Source: Scilla litardierei (Eukaryota; Streptophyta; Magnoliopsida; Asparagales; Asparagaceae). Taken from it: a stretch of DNA of 64,000 bases. Within the stretch, counting starts at the first letter, position 1. Each line of letters opens with the position of its first letter. The stretch is from the NCBI GenBank assembly GCA_030789695.1, contig CM061140.1:83328422-83392421 (forward strand), in the 5' to 3' direction. The notes beneath the pieces are model-generated. The model was not told the origin of the DNA. It worked only from the letters and a program-made list of their open reading frames with translations, and searched no databases. Below are positions 44,011-56,090 of the stretch, one piece after another. The position numbers and the translations under genes were made by a program.

Positions 44011-47000
44011 TGTCACGCCCCGCTTCCCATTATACTTGGGAGCGAGGACGCGAGCGGGCCCGCTTGGGCTGAAGCGGTGAAGCCCCAACCCAATAAGCAT
44101 CTGTAGTGATACACCATTTGAAAATACAGGTTCTTGTTGCGATCTCAGAACAATACAGACTATCATCATTATACTTGACATCCAGATTATATGTACACAA
44201 GGAATTAAAAGGCCTAGCATGGCCATTACAACAGTTACAAGAATTAAAATACACCTGAAAGAAAATACAACAACAATTAAAAATTTTAGCAAGCTGCGCA
44301 GTGTCTGTCGTCTTCAGTAGTGGATCTCGTGCTCTTGGTTCTCTTGGTCCTCCTGCTTAATCTCCAAATGAACTCTTCGGTGAACTCTGCTCAAAACCTA
44401 ACGTATATTTCACAAACAAGGAAATATACGTCAGCGAGGGTCGCTCGGTAAGATTAAAAAACATTAGTAGGAAAAAGACCCTCGGCAAGGTTATAATATG
44501 GTTTACAAAACAAATGGTACATAGCAGCATATGGAAACATGTGAGCATAACATCTGTAGTGTGTAGAGCATGGGCATGAGTGGCATAGTGTGCAAAATAG
44601 CAACGCAACAAGGTGTAGTGTGTAAAGTAAACTGGCATGGCAAATGTAGTGTATACAGCAATAGTCCTGACGGTGTAGTGTGTACAACAATATGTATAGC
44701 AAGTGTGGTGTGCACATCAATAGTCGTGACGGTGTAGTGTGTACAGCAATAGTTAATCGTGGCAATAATTTTAGTAGGTTACTCTATAGCATCAACATAG
44801 GTAAAAAGGGGTGCATCAACCATTCAATCAATCTCCTATCTAGTGACAAGCCCAGTGTCTGAGGGGGAGGTGACCAGCATCACACCCAAGTCAACGGGAG
44901 CTACCCGTGACTCTATACTCACCGACCCGGCCAGGTGTCGGTCAAGTTCACCACTAGAGTGTAATCCAGCTTTCCAGCCTCTACTACACTAGACTACCCC
45001 ACCCAAGTGTCCATAAGTCAAACCGTAGTTCAATGTTTGCCGTATGGCAAACATTCCGTAAATGCCACGCGGGCCCATATCCGTATGCCCCAAGGCCCAT
45101 TAGTCTGTAATTGCCCGAAGGCCCAATAATCCATAATTTGCCCAAAGGCACAATAGTCCGTAAATTTGTCCCAAGGGCCCAGTTTCACATTTCATCACTG
45201 GCGTACATTTAGCGGTTTAAACGTATACAAATAATGCAAGCGTTTCAAATACTTTATTTCAAAAAGTGATGAAGTAAAAAGCAACCAACCATTTCACAAG
45301 ATTCATTAAGCCCAAACAACGCACTTGAAAGTTGTCTTTTCCAATTGTTTGGTAATTTTGGTTAAAAGCGGTGAGCGATAAATATTTGGGCTTTCAAAAC
45401 TTGTAGAAAGTTAATATACAAAAAAGTAAATACTTGCGTCCTTGCAAGCAGTTGTAGGAAACGATCTACATGCGAGGGATAAGTACTTGCACCTTGAAAA
45501 TTAGTAGGAAAAATAGTATACTTGCCTGATGCGACGCAATTTGGGTGCCCACGCGATCGTACGGTAGGCACGGATTCATCTGCGTTACGGATTTGTGGCA
45601 TTAAGCTACAAGTTCTAAACAAATAACACATTATTAAAATATTGTTTATCTAACATATGTAAATATATATATATAAGCTGTAACCTATGGTCACATAATA
45701 ACAGAATGTATTGCTTATAATAAGACTCATGCAGTACTTAAAACTTATAGTATAAAGTTACTGGTATACATACTAGTATGAGTATAAACCAACTTAAAGC
45801 TTACATGGCACCGTTTGTAAATACATCCAATCACTAGTATATAATATAGTCTGAACTAACTTACGTTTGAAACTAACATGCTGACTTTCGTACCCTATAT
45901 TACGACTAACATCAACTTGATGGCATGAAAATCTTACCCAAATACTGGGTACATATTTACTAATATATATTCATATGTATTAACATCTTAATTAACATGT
46001 AGCTTAAGGTTAAACTAATATAGGAAATTAAATGACAGGTTGTGTATCTAAATGATTAGTAAACATTCCACGGTTTCCACTTAACAGTATATACATAAAC
46101 AAACTCATGTTGGCACTCTTACTTGCGCATGTGCATTACCCTGAAGGCGGGCGACGGGGCGATGCGAGATCGAAGCGGCGGCGGTGGCGTGGAGGGGTAG
46201 GTGCCGCTGCGGGGTGCTGTCGTGCTCTCGAGGCGGAGGAGACTGCGATACATGGCGGGTTGGAGCGGGCGTCGGGCTGGTCGGAGCCTGAGGGGAGGAG
46301 ACACTGGAGAGAGGAGCCCGGGGCTGAGGAACGGCGAAGTCTGGGCGGTGAACGGAGAGGCAGTGGGCGGCGGGTCGGAGCATGATCTGTGGCTTCGGAT
46401 CGACAGCGGCGACGAGATCGGGGCGGCGATGTACGGCGGTGAGGCTCCTAGGGCGTGGCGACAGGCGGATCCGGCGCGGCTGCGAGCGGTTCGGAGGGCT
46501 TTTTGAGATGGCTACGGCGAGAGGAAGCTGTGTCCGGGAGGAGGGAGGTGGACGGGGCAGCGACGACGAAGCAAGGGAGGCGGGACGTCGGGATGCTCGG
46601 ATCTGGTGTTGGTGAACTGTTGATGGGCGGAGTGGTTCGAGGGCCGGAGTTGTTCGAGGAGGGAGGGCTCGCTCTCGGGCTGGGGAGGCCGATGCAGGTT
46701 GAGCGTTGGCGTTGAGGGAAAGAGGCGCCGTGAGGGTGGAGGTCGCGTGTGTTGCGCGTGGAGGAGAAGGGGGTGTTCTGGTGGAGTTTCGGCGGCAGCA
46801 GGGGCTTAGGCGTTGATGCAAAGAAGAAGAAGAAGAAGAAGAAGACGACGACGACGAAGAAGAAGAAGAAGAAGAACAGGGGTAGGGAGTAAGTGGCGGC
46901 TACTGTGATTTGAAGGGAGAAACAATGGCCTAGGGAAAACAGTAAGTTGATTTTGGGTAGCTTTCTATTTAAAGTTATAGGGTTAAGTTCTGAGAGAGAA

Positions 47001-47654
47001 GTCTGGGGAGTGCTGTTGATTACCTTAGGAATTGTAGGTAAACTCTAGGATTCTTATAAAAAGTAGCAGGGTTTCTAAAAATGCGTGGGCTAACGTACAA
47101 CATGCCATGTGGGGGTCTAAGGCATTTGGGTTTCAAATTAGGGAAGTTTTTGAATTGTTCTTAATGGGATTTTAATAGGTTTAACAAGGGAATAAAAGCT
47201 ATTCAATTAGGCTTAATGGGTTTTAAAATGGCAGGTTTTTCAAACATTTAAAAAGTTTTAAATTCAAATTCAAATTTTGAATGAAAATTAAAAACAGATT
47301 TTAATAAGCGGCATTTAAAAATAATCGTAATAAAGGGTTATAAAAAGGAAAGCTTTTTGAAAGGAAATTAATAGGATTAATTAGGATTTAAATTTGCGAC
47401 TTAAAAATAGTTTGCATTTAAAAGAAGTTTTAATTTTGAAATTTGGATTCGAAAATAAGATTTTGAAATGAGCATTAAAGAAATTGGTTTAAGGTTAATA
47501 ATAAAAACAATGTTAAAGTTAATAATAAAATAGCTAATACGTATAAGGCTAGCAGCTGATACAGGTACGGGTCAGATTCGTCCAACTACGGATACGGGAA
47601 GAAAATACACGAGAGAAGACGGATATGAACGTAACGATAAAACCGGTCGTTACA
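44011..47654 (-). repeat. CHR2 5' LTR
   Basis: A 3,644-bp intact LTR with the same internal repeats as the left copy. The GC-rich block at 46130-46730 holds overlapping ORFs on both strands that look like composition artefacts. Confidence 0.93.
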
Positions 47655-47659
47655 CCTTG

Positions 47660-50600
47660 GGTACCATGATACGATATTTTCTATCTATAGATACTCAAGA
47701 GAAAAAAAACGGAGCAACAAATCAAAATTTGGCTCCAAGAAGAATTGGATACTCGATAGCGGGTGTTCAAAACACATGACGGGTGACGCTCAATTGCTCT
47801 CCGGAGTGGTGCCCATTGCAAATGGAAACCGCGTCGTCTTTGGAGGCAACGAGAGCGGAACCATCATAGGTGTTGGAAAAGTGGGTAATCCTTCTAAGCC
47901 ACTTATATGTGATGTTTACCTTGTTAAAGGATTAAACCACAATCTTATTTCAATAAGCCAACTTTGTGACAAAGGTTACAAAGTTATCTTTGCGAAAGGA
48001 ATGTGCCATATTTTGAATAAAAATACTAATGATGTATTGTTTTTCGGCACACGCCATAAGGATATTTATATCCTAGATCTTCCAAGATCACATGAACAAT
48101 GTCTCATTGCCAACACAAGTGAACAACACTTATGGTATCGACGTTTTGGTCATGTGAACTTTGGAACACTATTTAAACGTTCCAAGTTAAATTCTATTAG
48201 AGGCTTCCCTAAGCTTGTCTTTCAAAAGAAAAGCTTTTGTGACTCGTATTAACGAGGCAAGCTTCCAAAATCTTCATTTAAACCTAAGAAAAGCATTTCG
48301 TCTAAGTGGCCACTAGAGCTATTACATCTAGATTTATTTGGGCCAACTAGAGTTGCTTCATTAGGTAATGCTAGATATGGACTTGTCATCGTTGATGACT
48401 TCTCTAGGTTTACTTGGGTATTTTCATTGAGTAATAAAAATGATGCTTTTGAAAACTTCACAATTTTTGTTAAGAAAGTACAAAATCTCATTGGAACCAC
48501 CATTGTCACTATTCGTAGTGATCATGGAGGGGAATTTAAGAATGAGTCGTTCTCAACTTTTTGTGATGAAGTTGGTATTACACACACCTTTTCATTCCCT
48601 CGCGCACCTCCTCAAAATGGTGTTGTTGAGAGAAAGAATAGGATGCTATTGGAGTGTGCTCGCACTATGCTTGATGATAGCCAACTTGGCCATCAATTTT
48701 GGGTGGAAGCGGTACATACCGCTTGCTATGTGTTTAATAGAATACTTTTGAGGCCCGGCACTAAACAAACTTGTTATGAATTGTTGTTTGGTAGGTTGCC
48801 TCAAGTTAAACATTTTCGTGTTTTTGGTTCAAAATGTTTTATTAAAAACACGTATGGTAGTTTGGACAAATTTGATCCGAGATCCGATGAGGGGATATTT
48901 GTTAGATATTCCTCCCGTAGCAAAGCCTACCAGATATACAACAAACGAACCTCGACGATCGAGGAATCACTTCATGTCTCATTTAATGAAGGATTTGTCC
49001 CTACTAGAATTACTAATGATGATGACTTCATGGATGTCTTATGTGATTCAATTGGTAATTCTAATTCTATTGATTCTATTGATTCTATTGAGACTAACCC
49101 GACTAATGAAGTTTTGAGAATGTTCCTAGTGATCAGGGAATTCCCAAACGGCTTCATACCGTTCGTGACCATCCTCATGAGCAAGTCATTGGCAATATTC
49201 ATGATAGTGTCAAGACAAGATCGCAAGTGAACTTCTTCGCGCATTGTGCCTTTGCCTCCTCGATAGAGCCAAAGAATATTAATGAAGCATGCGAAGATAG
49301 CGCTTGGATCCTTGCCATGGAGGAGGAACTCATTCAATTCGATAGGAATGAGGTTTGGGAGCTTGTTCCATTGCCATCGAAGAACCACACCGTCATAAGG
49401 ACAAAGTGGATCTTCAAGAACAAGACCGACGAAAACCAAGTCGTCATCCGGAACAAAGCTCGGTTAGTAGCTCAAGGCTACCGGCAAGAGGAAGGTATTG
49501 ATTTCGAAGAATCCTTTGCTCCGGTAGCTAGATTAGAATCTATTCGATTATTATTGTCTTTTGCATGCCATAAGGATTTTAAATTATTTCAAATGGATGT
49601 AAAAAGTGCGTTTTTAAACGGAGACGTTGTTGAGGAAGTTTATGTTTCTCAACCTCCGGGTTTTATAAATGAAAAATTCCCAAACTATGTTTTCAAACTT
49701 AAGAAAGCACTTTACGGTTTGAGACAAGCTCCTCGAGCTTGGTATGACAGTTTAAAGAATTTTCTTTTAGATTTAGGTTTTAAAATGGGAGAAGTTGATT
49801 CCACATTATTTGTTAAGTATTCGAATAATGATATAATTTTAGTTCAAATTTATGTTGATGATATCATTTTCGGTGCTACTAACTTCACTCTTTGCGAAGA
49901 GTTTTCTAATGTGATGAAGGATCAATTTGAGATGAGCCACATGGGTGAGCTCAAATATTTCTTAGGTCTCCAAATTCGCCAAATGAACGATGCAATCTTC
50001 ATCCACCAAACGAAGTACACGGTGGAGTTGCTTAAGCGATTTGGAATGGAGAATGCCTCCGGGAAGAAGACTCCAATGAGCATGACTACGCATCTTGATA
50101 AGGATACGGGCGGTAAAGATGTAGACATTCGTCTATATCGAGGTATGATAGGTAGTTTACTATATCTTACCGCAAGTAGGCCCGATATTATGTTTGTCGT
50201 ATGTGTATGTGCTCGTTATCAGTCTCAACCTAAGGAGTCACACTTAGTAGCGGTAAAACGTATTTTCCGTTATCTAAGTTACACACTTGATTTTGGATTA
50301 CTTTATCCAAAATCTAGCACATATGAGTTAATCTCATATAGTGACGCAGATTATGCGGGATGCAAATCCGACAGGAAAAGTACTAGTGGCACTTGCCATT
50401 TTATAGGAAATTCTCTTGTCTCTTGGTTTTCTAAGAAGCAGAATTCTGTATCACTTTCAACCACCGAGGCGGAATATATTGCCGCCGATGCCGCGTGTGC
50501 TCAAGTTCTTTGGATGAGACACACACTTAAAGACTTCGGTATAAACTGTGATACTTGCCATATCATGGTGGACAACCAAAGTGCAATATGTCTCTCTAAG

Positions 50601-50801
50601 AACCCGGTACACCATTCCCGTTCTAAACACATAGATGTCCGACACCATTTCTTAGATGATCATGTTGCTAAAAAGGACATCATATTAGTGTACGTTGAAA
50701 CCCAGAAGCAAATCGTCGATATTTTCACGAAACCCCTAAAGGAGGACTCCTTTGTGAGGTTGCGTCGAGAATTGGGGATTATGTGTGAATCCGAGATTTA
50801 G
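47660..50801 (+). pseudogene. SIR2 pol (protease, integrase, RT, RNase H), nearly intact
   Basis: The protease signature LDSGCSKHMTG is at 47752-47784. The GAG-pre-integrase domain and zinc finger follow; its CxxC end reads CDSY then a TAA stop (48250-48252) where CDSCQRGK is expected. The integrase core includes LLHLDLFGP, then IRSDHGGEFKN and NGVVERKNR (D, D, E residues present). A frameshift lies near 49100-49130. RT starts with WILAMEEEL (about 49290) and has IYVDDIIFG at about 49850-49875. RNase H has [18 protein letters not shown], then [10 protein letters not shown] and [14 protein letters not shown]. The frame ends at 50801. Only one stop with a Cys change and one frameshift are seen. 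Confidence 0.92.
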
Positions 50802-51051
50802 GATTCATATGTTTTCAATAATCTTGCATGCTATTCAATTCTTTATATTTGCTCATGCTTGATGTATTGAAATCTTATTGATTTTCATGTGAATTTTCGG
50901 AATTTATTCTCGATTTATTCATGAACGTAAAATTTAAGATTTTCGATGTTTAATGGGGTAGTATAATGATTAGTGAGATTATTTCGATGTTTCGTCCAAG
51001 TGCGATTAGGAGAGAAATCAAAATTTTTAATTCTAAAATTTTTGAACTTCT
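50802..51051 (+). other. SIR2 pol-to-array spacer
   Basis: AT-rich non-coding sequence; nothing recognisable. Confidence 0.6.
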
Positions 51052-51440
51052 TTAGTTGGTTCATGTTCATTGACCGACCGACTAGATTGAGATCTAGTCG
51101 GTCAGTAAATGAACTCAGACCGACTAATTCTTATCAGTTATTTTGGCTTCAGTTACTGTTTACTCTTAGTCGGTCCAAGTTCAGTCATCGACCGACTAGA
51201 TTCAGTTCTAGTCGGTCCGTGGATGAACTTGAACCGACTAGTTCGTAGCCCTATTTTGGACTCTGTGCGGCTATTTGCACTTAGTCGGTTTACGTTGATT
51301 GACCGACCGACTAGATCGTCATCTAGTCGGTCAGCTAGTGAACCGTGACCGACTAAGTGTGTTAGGGCAGTTTTGTCTTTTCGAATTCCATTCGACTTAA
51401 AACTCTTCGAACCGACTTAATCTCTTTTTAGTCGGTTCAC
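51052..51440. repeat. Internal inverted-motif array of SIR2, upstream of ORF3
   Basis: It starts TTAGTTGGTTCA, as the LTR arrays do, and continues with GACCGACTAGATTGAGATCTAGTCGGTC-type pairs and a GTTACTGTTTACTCTTAG spacer. About three units are present. It is diverged from the LTR arrays, so it is not a recent LTR fragment. It is followed by a CT-rich, ATG-free leader to ORF3. Confidence 0.88.
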
Positions 51441-51708
51441 AGTCTCTCTCTCAGCCAAACCCCCCCGATCCCGTTCGACTTCCTCTCTCCCTCCGCCGTC
51501 GTTCGTCAGTTTTCTGGCCATCTTTCTGACCAACTCCGGCCGCCGATCAACCCTCTCCTCCTTCCGACCTAGGTATATCCCTCTCTCAGCTGCTAGGGTT
51601 TCCTTCTAGGTGTATTTCCATTCGATTTCAGTTCCTAGGGTTTCGTTTTAGGGTTTCCTGTGTCGATCTCGTTTTCTTGTGTTGATTCGTGCGTGTCTCA
51701 TTGCGCTT
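51441..51708 (+). promoter_or_regulatory. Candidate promoter/leader of SIR2 ORF3
   Basis: This 268-bp stretch is pyrimidine-rich (CTCTCTCTCAGCC, then CTTCCTCTCTCCCTCCG) and contains no ATG before the ORF3 start at 51709. It resembles a TATA-less plant promoter and 5' UTR. A possible GTATATCC...TTTCAG leader intron lies at about 51571-51630. Confidence 0.45.
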
Positions 51709-53304
51709 ATGGCGAGAACACGTATTCCGATCGAACCTACTCGTCCATCACCTATGACCATCGAGTCTCCGCCTTCGGACCCCCTGCAACCCAAACGAAC
51801 TCCACCTAAACGCCGATCGAAGACCACCCAACCCTCTTCGTCGTCGCCTCCTCTTAAGCATAAGAGGACGGCGATATTGAAGCCCCGAGCCTGATCTCAG
51901 CCTAGGAAGCAACCTGTCTCACCAGCTTCATTTCGTGCCCCCACACCTCCTGATTCCGACACGGAATACATACCCTAGACCGAGACCCATAGGGATCTTA
52001 CACCCCCTCCTAGGGTTCAACCTACATCTAGCTCTCGACCCCGTTCTTCCACACGTCAGCATAAGGGAAAGGGTCCGATGCCAGTTGGTGGTGTCGATAT
52101 TTCGTTGTGTCACGACGACCCTATGTGTCTCGTGGCTTACAACCGTATCGAACACTGCCCGCTGCTGTTGGAGCATTTTGTACAATTTTCAGACTTCCCA
52201 GGCCTCGCAGATCTTCTTTCGTCTAGCGGTCTTATCGATTATCTTCGGTATGACCCTAAGGCGAACCCACACCCTTACCCTCGCCTTGTGAAACTCTTCT
52301 ACGCCAATAGGGTTCGCGGTCAGTACGACGAGACCCACTCGATTGAGACTACTGTCTTAGGGACACCGATATTCCTCACGGTAGACGTCTTAGGAGATGT
52401 GCTTGGTGTCTCCTCGTCCGGCCTTCTTCCGTCTAATATTTTTGTCGATGATATCTCTGACCTTGACCAGGTCATACTTTCTGAGATCTTCCATGAGATT
52501 CCTCCTGCCATGATTGGCGTGCCATCTAAGTCCTTCAAGCCGAATGCTTGGGTGCTTAATCTGATCTTGAAGTCGTGCTTACTTCCTAAGTACAGCTCTT
52601 CTTCTTTGCCATCCCAGCCATTCCTGAAGTTCATTTATGCCATCTTCATCGGGAGCGAGATTAACTGGGCTAGGATCATACTCGATAAGATGGATTCTTT
52701 CGAGTGTATCCGAAAGTCCACAAAGTCTGCTCATATCCCATATCCGTGCCTTCTGACGCTCGTATTCCGTCACTTTCGTGTCACTCTACCTCCTGACGAC
52801 GAGCGCCCCCTCGGTCCCCCTCTGAATGCGACGGCTGTCAAGAAATCTCTTGCGGCACTTCGTCACGTTCAGAGGACGAACCCTTCAGCGTCAGCCTCTG
52901 CTGCTCCCTCTCCTACTCTTGCTAACCTCGCACGTTCGATCAAACGTGTGGAGTCTCGTTATGCTCGTATTGAGGAGATTCTTTCTCGTATCGCTCGTCA
53001 CCTTGGTATTGAGATCCCTCCGTCTGTCTCTGAGGACGAGGAGGAGTTGGATGATGATGAGATTCTGGAGCTTGCTCGTGCTGCTACTGCTCTTGCCCCT
53101 GAGGGTACGACGTCTGGTGCTGTTGCCTCTTCTGTCAGTGATCCCGAGAGCACTCCTGCTGCCACCATACCTGCGGTGGATGCTTCGTTTGTTGCTGCTC
53201 CCGAGACCACTTCTGTCGTGCCAGAGATTTCCACTCCTGCTGACCCCGTGACCACTCCTTCTGCAGAGCCTGATGCTGCTGCAGATCCTACCGCTGCCTC
53301 CTGA
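51709..53304 (+). pseudogene. SIR2 ORF3 (accessory protein, two premature stops)
   Basis: The single frame begins MARTRIPIEPTRPS at the first ATG downstream of the array and runs 531 codons. It has in-frame stops at 51892-51894 (TGA) and 51976-51978 (TAG); the uninterrupted part is 52078-53304. The N-terminal 120 residues are basic and Pro/Ser-rich. A middle domain has VKLFYANRVRG followed by LGTPIFLTVDVLGDVLGV, a pattern resembling the plant putative transposon-protein family and, loosely, Athila ORF1. A coiled coil (LARSIKRVESRYARIEEIL) and an acidic, Ala/Thr/Pro-rich tail follow. No signal peptide or membrane span is evident, so an envelope role is not supported. Position (3' of pol) and architecture parallel the ATH1 accessory ORF. 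Confidence 0.75.
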
Positions 53305-54239
53305 GCTTCTTTGAGGACTCTCTTAGTGCACTTTGGATGACAGATCTAGTTTGAGAGAGTTGGGTAGGATAGTGTGGTTGGTTATGATTTTTGATATTTT
53401 TGGATGTATTTTGTTGTATCTCATATGATGTTTTGATATTTTTGTATGTATGTGACACTCTGACATATGCTGTGATATCATGTTGTATTTTGTGCTTTGA
53501 TCTGAGGATCGTTTATGTATGTCGGCGATGTATACTTTTGATGTACTCATGTTTCATATATATATACATCGATGTTGACATTTCATTCTCTTGTGCACAT
53601 TATATTTTTTATGTCTCTGATGTTTGATTTCGTCGCTCGACGATAATAACTTGGTTAAATAGAAATTATTTCTATGGAAACATAGAATTGTTTTCCATGC
53701 ACTAAATTAACCAAGAATGTTGATATTGGAGAGTATATTCCATAACTCAATTCGTAAAATTGATTTGAGTTTTGATGATTTTATTTTATCGGTTCTCGAC
53801 TATGGTCTCATTGACACGCTTTGATTTAGTTCATATTTTACTTTGGTGTCATTTGGACCGTGGTCGTATTCTACGACTCCCGTGCTTTTATTTGAACCCA
53901 TTGTTGTTGTCGTTGATCTCCTCCCGCTCTTTTTGCTAATTCCAAAGGGGGAGAGATATAATAATGACGATGTGCTAAATGATAATTTAAAGCATTTGTC
54001 AAAGAATCTAATTTGATATGTTAGATTCAGGGGGAGTTAAGATATAAAAAGGGATTTCAAATCCTAAATTTCGATAATTGGATTCAAATTTTATACTTTA
54101 TTCGTCTGCTTGATGCTTATGATTATTATTGAATATGGAATTAACATGTCATCATTGCAGGGGGAGTAAGTAAATTTCATTTGAATTATTATTTTTATTA
54201 TTATTTATGTTGGTTTGTCATCACCAAAAAGGGTGAGAA
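53305..54239 (+). other. SIR2 3' non-coding region with repeated polypurine motifs
   Basis: The last 600 bp align with SIR1 24187-24960. AGGGGGAG-like motifs occur at 53946-53953, 54029-54036 and 54159-54166. The true polypurine tract AAAAAGGGTGAGAA at 54226-54239 abuts the 3' LTR. No ORF is credible. Confidence 0.8.
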
Positions 54240-54641
54240 TGTTGAGTATTGACTCCCCGGATTTGGTTTTGGATGATGAACAAACATAAATATATCGTGA
54301 ACTAACTCTTTGTGAGCGCAGTTACGGAGATCGTCGCCAAACTTCTATGAACATCCAAAGCGACGTCTCGAGACTTCTTAATACACATGAACATATGCCT
54401 AAAGCTTCGTTGAAGCTCACGGACCATTTTAGAAGTCATGAAGATTCGGATTGAAGCTTTCGAAGACGGTTCGTCAAGTTTTATTTATAGTCTTTTAGCT
54501 TCGTTCCGTAGAATGTTAAGCATTGAGTAGGTCTTACGTTTTAATCTTCATTTCGCTCCTATCTTAGATCTAGGATCTTAGTAGAAGTCCATACAAACTT
54601 TCCCGAAGCTTTGTGCTTCGATTCGCGACTTCTAGTGCATG

Positions 54642-55285
54642 TTAGTTGGTTCAAGAAGAAGAACCAACCGACTAGATGGTGATCTAGTCGGTCGGTAACG
54701 CTTCTTGGACCGACTAGTTTGCCTTCTCAATTTCTAGCTCAGTTACTGTTTACAGTTAGTCAGTCAAAGAAGGTTCACCGATCGACTAGTTGTGAAACTA
54801 GTCGGTTAGGAATCCTTCTTAGACCGACTAGTTGAACTTCCATTTTTGAGCCTGAGCTACTGTTTATCGTTAGTCGGTCTATGTTCATTTATCGACCGAC
54901 TAGTTGATGAACTAGTCGGTCAACATTCCTTCTTAGACCGACTAGTTGAGCTTCTATTGTACTTGCCTAGTTATTGTTTATCGTTAGTCGGTCTATGTAC
55001 ATTTGGCGACCGACTAGTTGATGAACTAGTCGGTCAACTTTAGTTCTTGAACCGACTAAATCAATTTGTGCTCAGACTATTAGTTTTATCTCTTAGTCGG
55101 TCTCAGTTGAGTCACCGACCGACTAGTTGTGAAACTAGTCGGTCAGCAACTCTTCTTGGACCAACTAGTTCCTTAAGTCTAAACTTCGACCTTTTGTCTG
55201 TTCTACCATTAGTCGGTTCATGTTGTTTGACCGACCGACTAGTTGATGAACTAGTCGGTCAGTCAACCTTCTTTGACCGACTAGT
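54642..55285. repeat. Inverted-motif array in SIR2 3' LTR
   Basis: It pairs with 33288-33931 with scattered substitutions. Confidence 0.92.
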
Positions 55286-55350
55286 TGGGTTCAGAATAGA
55301 GCCATTGGAGCTTTTATTGAAACGTTTTTCTCTCTCTCTCTCCTCTAACC

Positions 55351-55358
55351 TATAAATA
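55351..55358 (+). promoter_or_regulatory. TATA box in SIR2 3' LTR
   Basis: TATAAATA lies 65 bp after the array, with a short CT repeat in between. The 5' LTR copy is altered. Confidence 0.55.
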
Positions 55359-56090
55359 CTTGGTGTGCTGCATTCATTGCACTCAAGGCTGATTTTAAGA
55401 GAAGTTTAGAGATCAAAGAGAAAGCATTCAATCTCATTCAAAGCTCATTCATTTCCATCCTTGAATCTCTCCCACTCTTACTTCCAAAGAGAGATTCATT
55501 GAGTGTGAAGCCTTCCAAGCCAAGTGCTTGATTCTAGGTCACCAACAACCTTATAGCTCTCCATCGCTGATCTACATCTTGGAGCTAGGGTTTGGTGCCT
55601 CTTCTTCTTCCCCAAAATCATCTTTGCCCTAATTCGTAAGTATACTCAAGGCATAGGTATTTTGTGGTAAGAGTTTCTATTTCATTTACTTTCGATATTG
55701 TAAGTGTTTTACTCTCGGTTGTGAGAGTGGTTGTGATCCCGGGTTGTGGGAGTCACATTTTAAGTTGTGTATGATTTGGTCTTGTAGAGGTTTATCTACA
55801 AGAATTTCATAGTGCAAATCTTGAGTTAGGGTTTCTAACTCAAGTATCCGGAGGGGATCCGGGTGGTTGGGACGTAGGATCACCGGAAACAAGTCGGGGA
55901 GACTTGGGTGGATCCGAACCCAGTAATATCGTGTGTTTACGATTGTTTCTTTGTTGCCATTATTTACATTTCCGCATTTCCGCATTAATTGGTAGAGTTT
56001 GCAAGATAATTAGGAATTATCCTCTTAATTATTTTAAAGTACTATTCACCCCCCCATAGTACTTATGCAGTAGCTTCGTAGGGCATTACA

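Larger units (their letters stand above)
37095..47654 (-). mobile_element. CHR2: chromovirus-like element with giant LTRs and almost no interior, in SIR2
   Basis: Termini TGTCACGCCCC and CGGTCGTTACA are shared with CHR1. The 5-bp target duplication CCTTG is exact (37090-37094 and 47655-47659). The left LTR is 37095-39792 plus 42577-43510 (about 3,632 bp after removing the solo LTR and one copy of its duplication). The right LTR is 44011-47654 (3,644 bp). Only 500 bp separate them, holding a polypurine tract, a leader and a trace of gag. It is a large-LTR, non-coding derivative that cannot move by itself. Confidence 0.92.
32886..56090 (+). mobile_element. SIR2: near-complete Sirevirus with accessory third ORF, in CHR1 5' LTR
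   Basis: LTRs at 32886-34804 and 54240-56090 start TGTTGAGTATTG and end GGGCATTACA. The 5-bp target duplication ACTAG is exact (32881-32885 and 56091-56095). The order is 5' LTR, tRNA-Met primer site, gag, [CHR2 inserted], protease-integrase-RT-RNase H, an inverted-motif array, ORF3, non-coding 3' region with repeated polypurine motifs, 3' LTR. Without the CHR2 insertion it is about 12.6 kb. Gag, pol and ORF3 each carry one to three lesions, so this copy is probably inactive. Confidence 0.95.
54240..56090 (+). repeat. SIR2 3' LTR
   Basis: It is 1,851 bp, with an array at 54642-55285, a TATA box at 55351-55358 (TATAAATA), and a terminus GGGCATTACA followed by the ACTAG duplication. Confidence 0.95.

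Noticed and set aside
51441..51708. Possible host gene 5' exon upstream of SIR2 ORF3
   Set aside because: It does look like a plant 5' UTR, but it lies between SIR2 pol and ORF3 inside one element with exact target duplication. A captured host promoter cannot be excluded, but nothing shows it.
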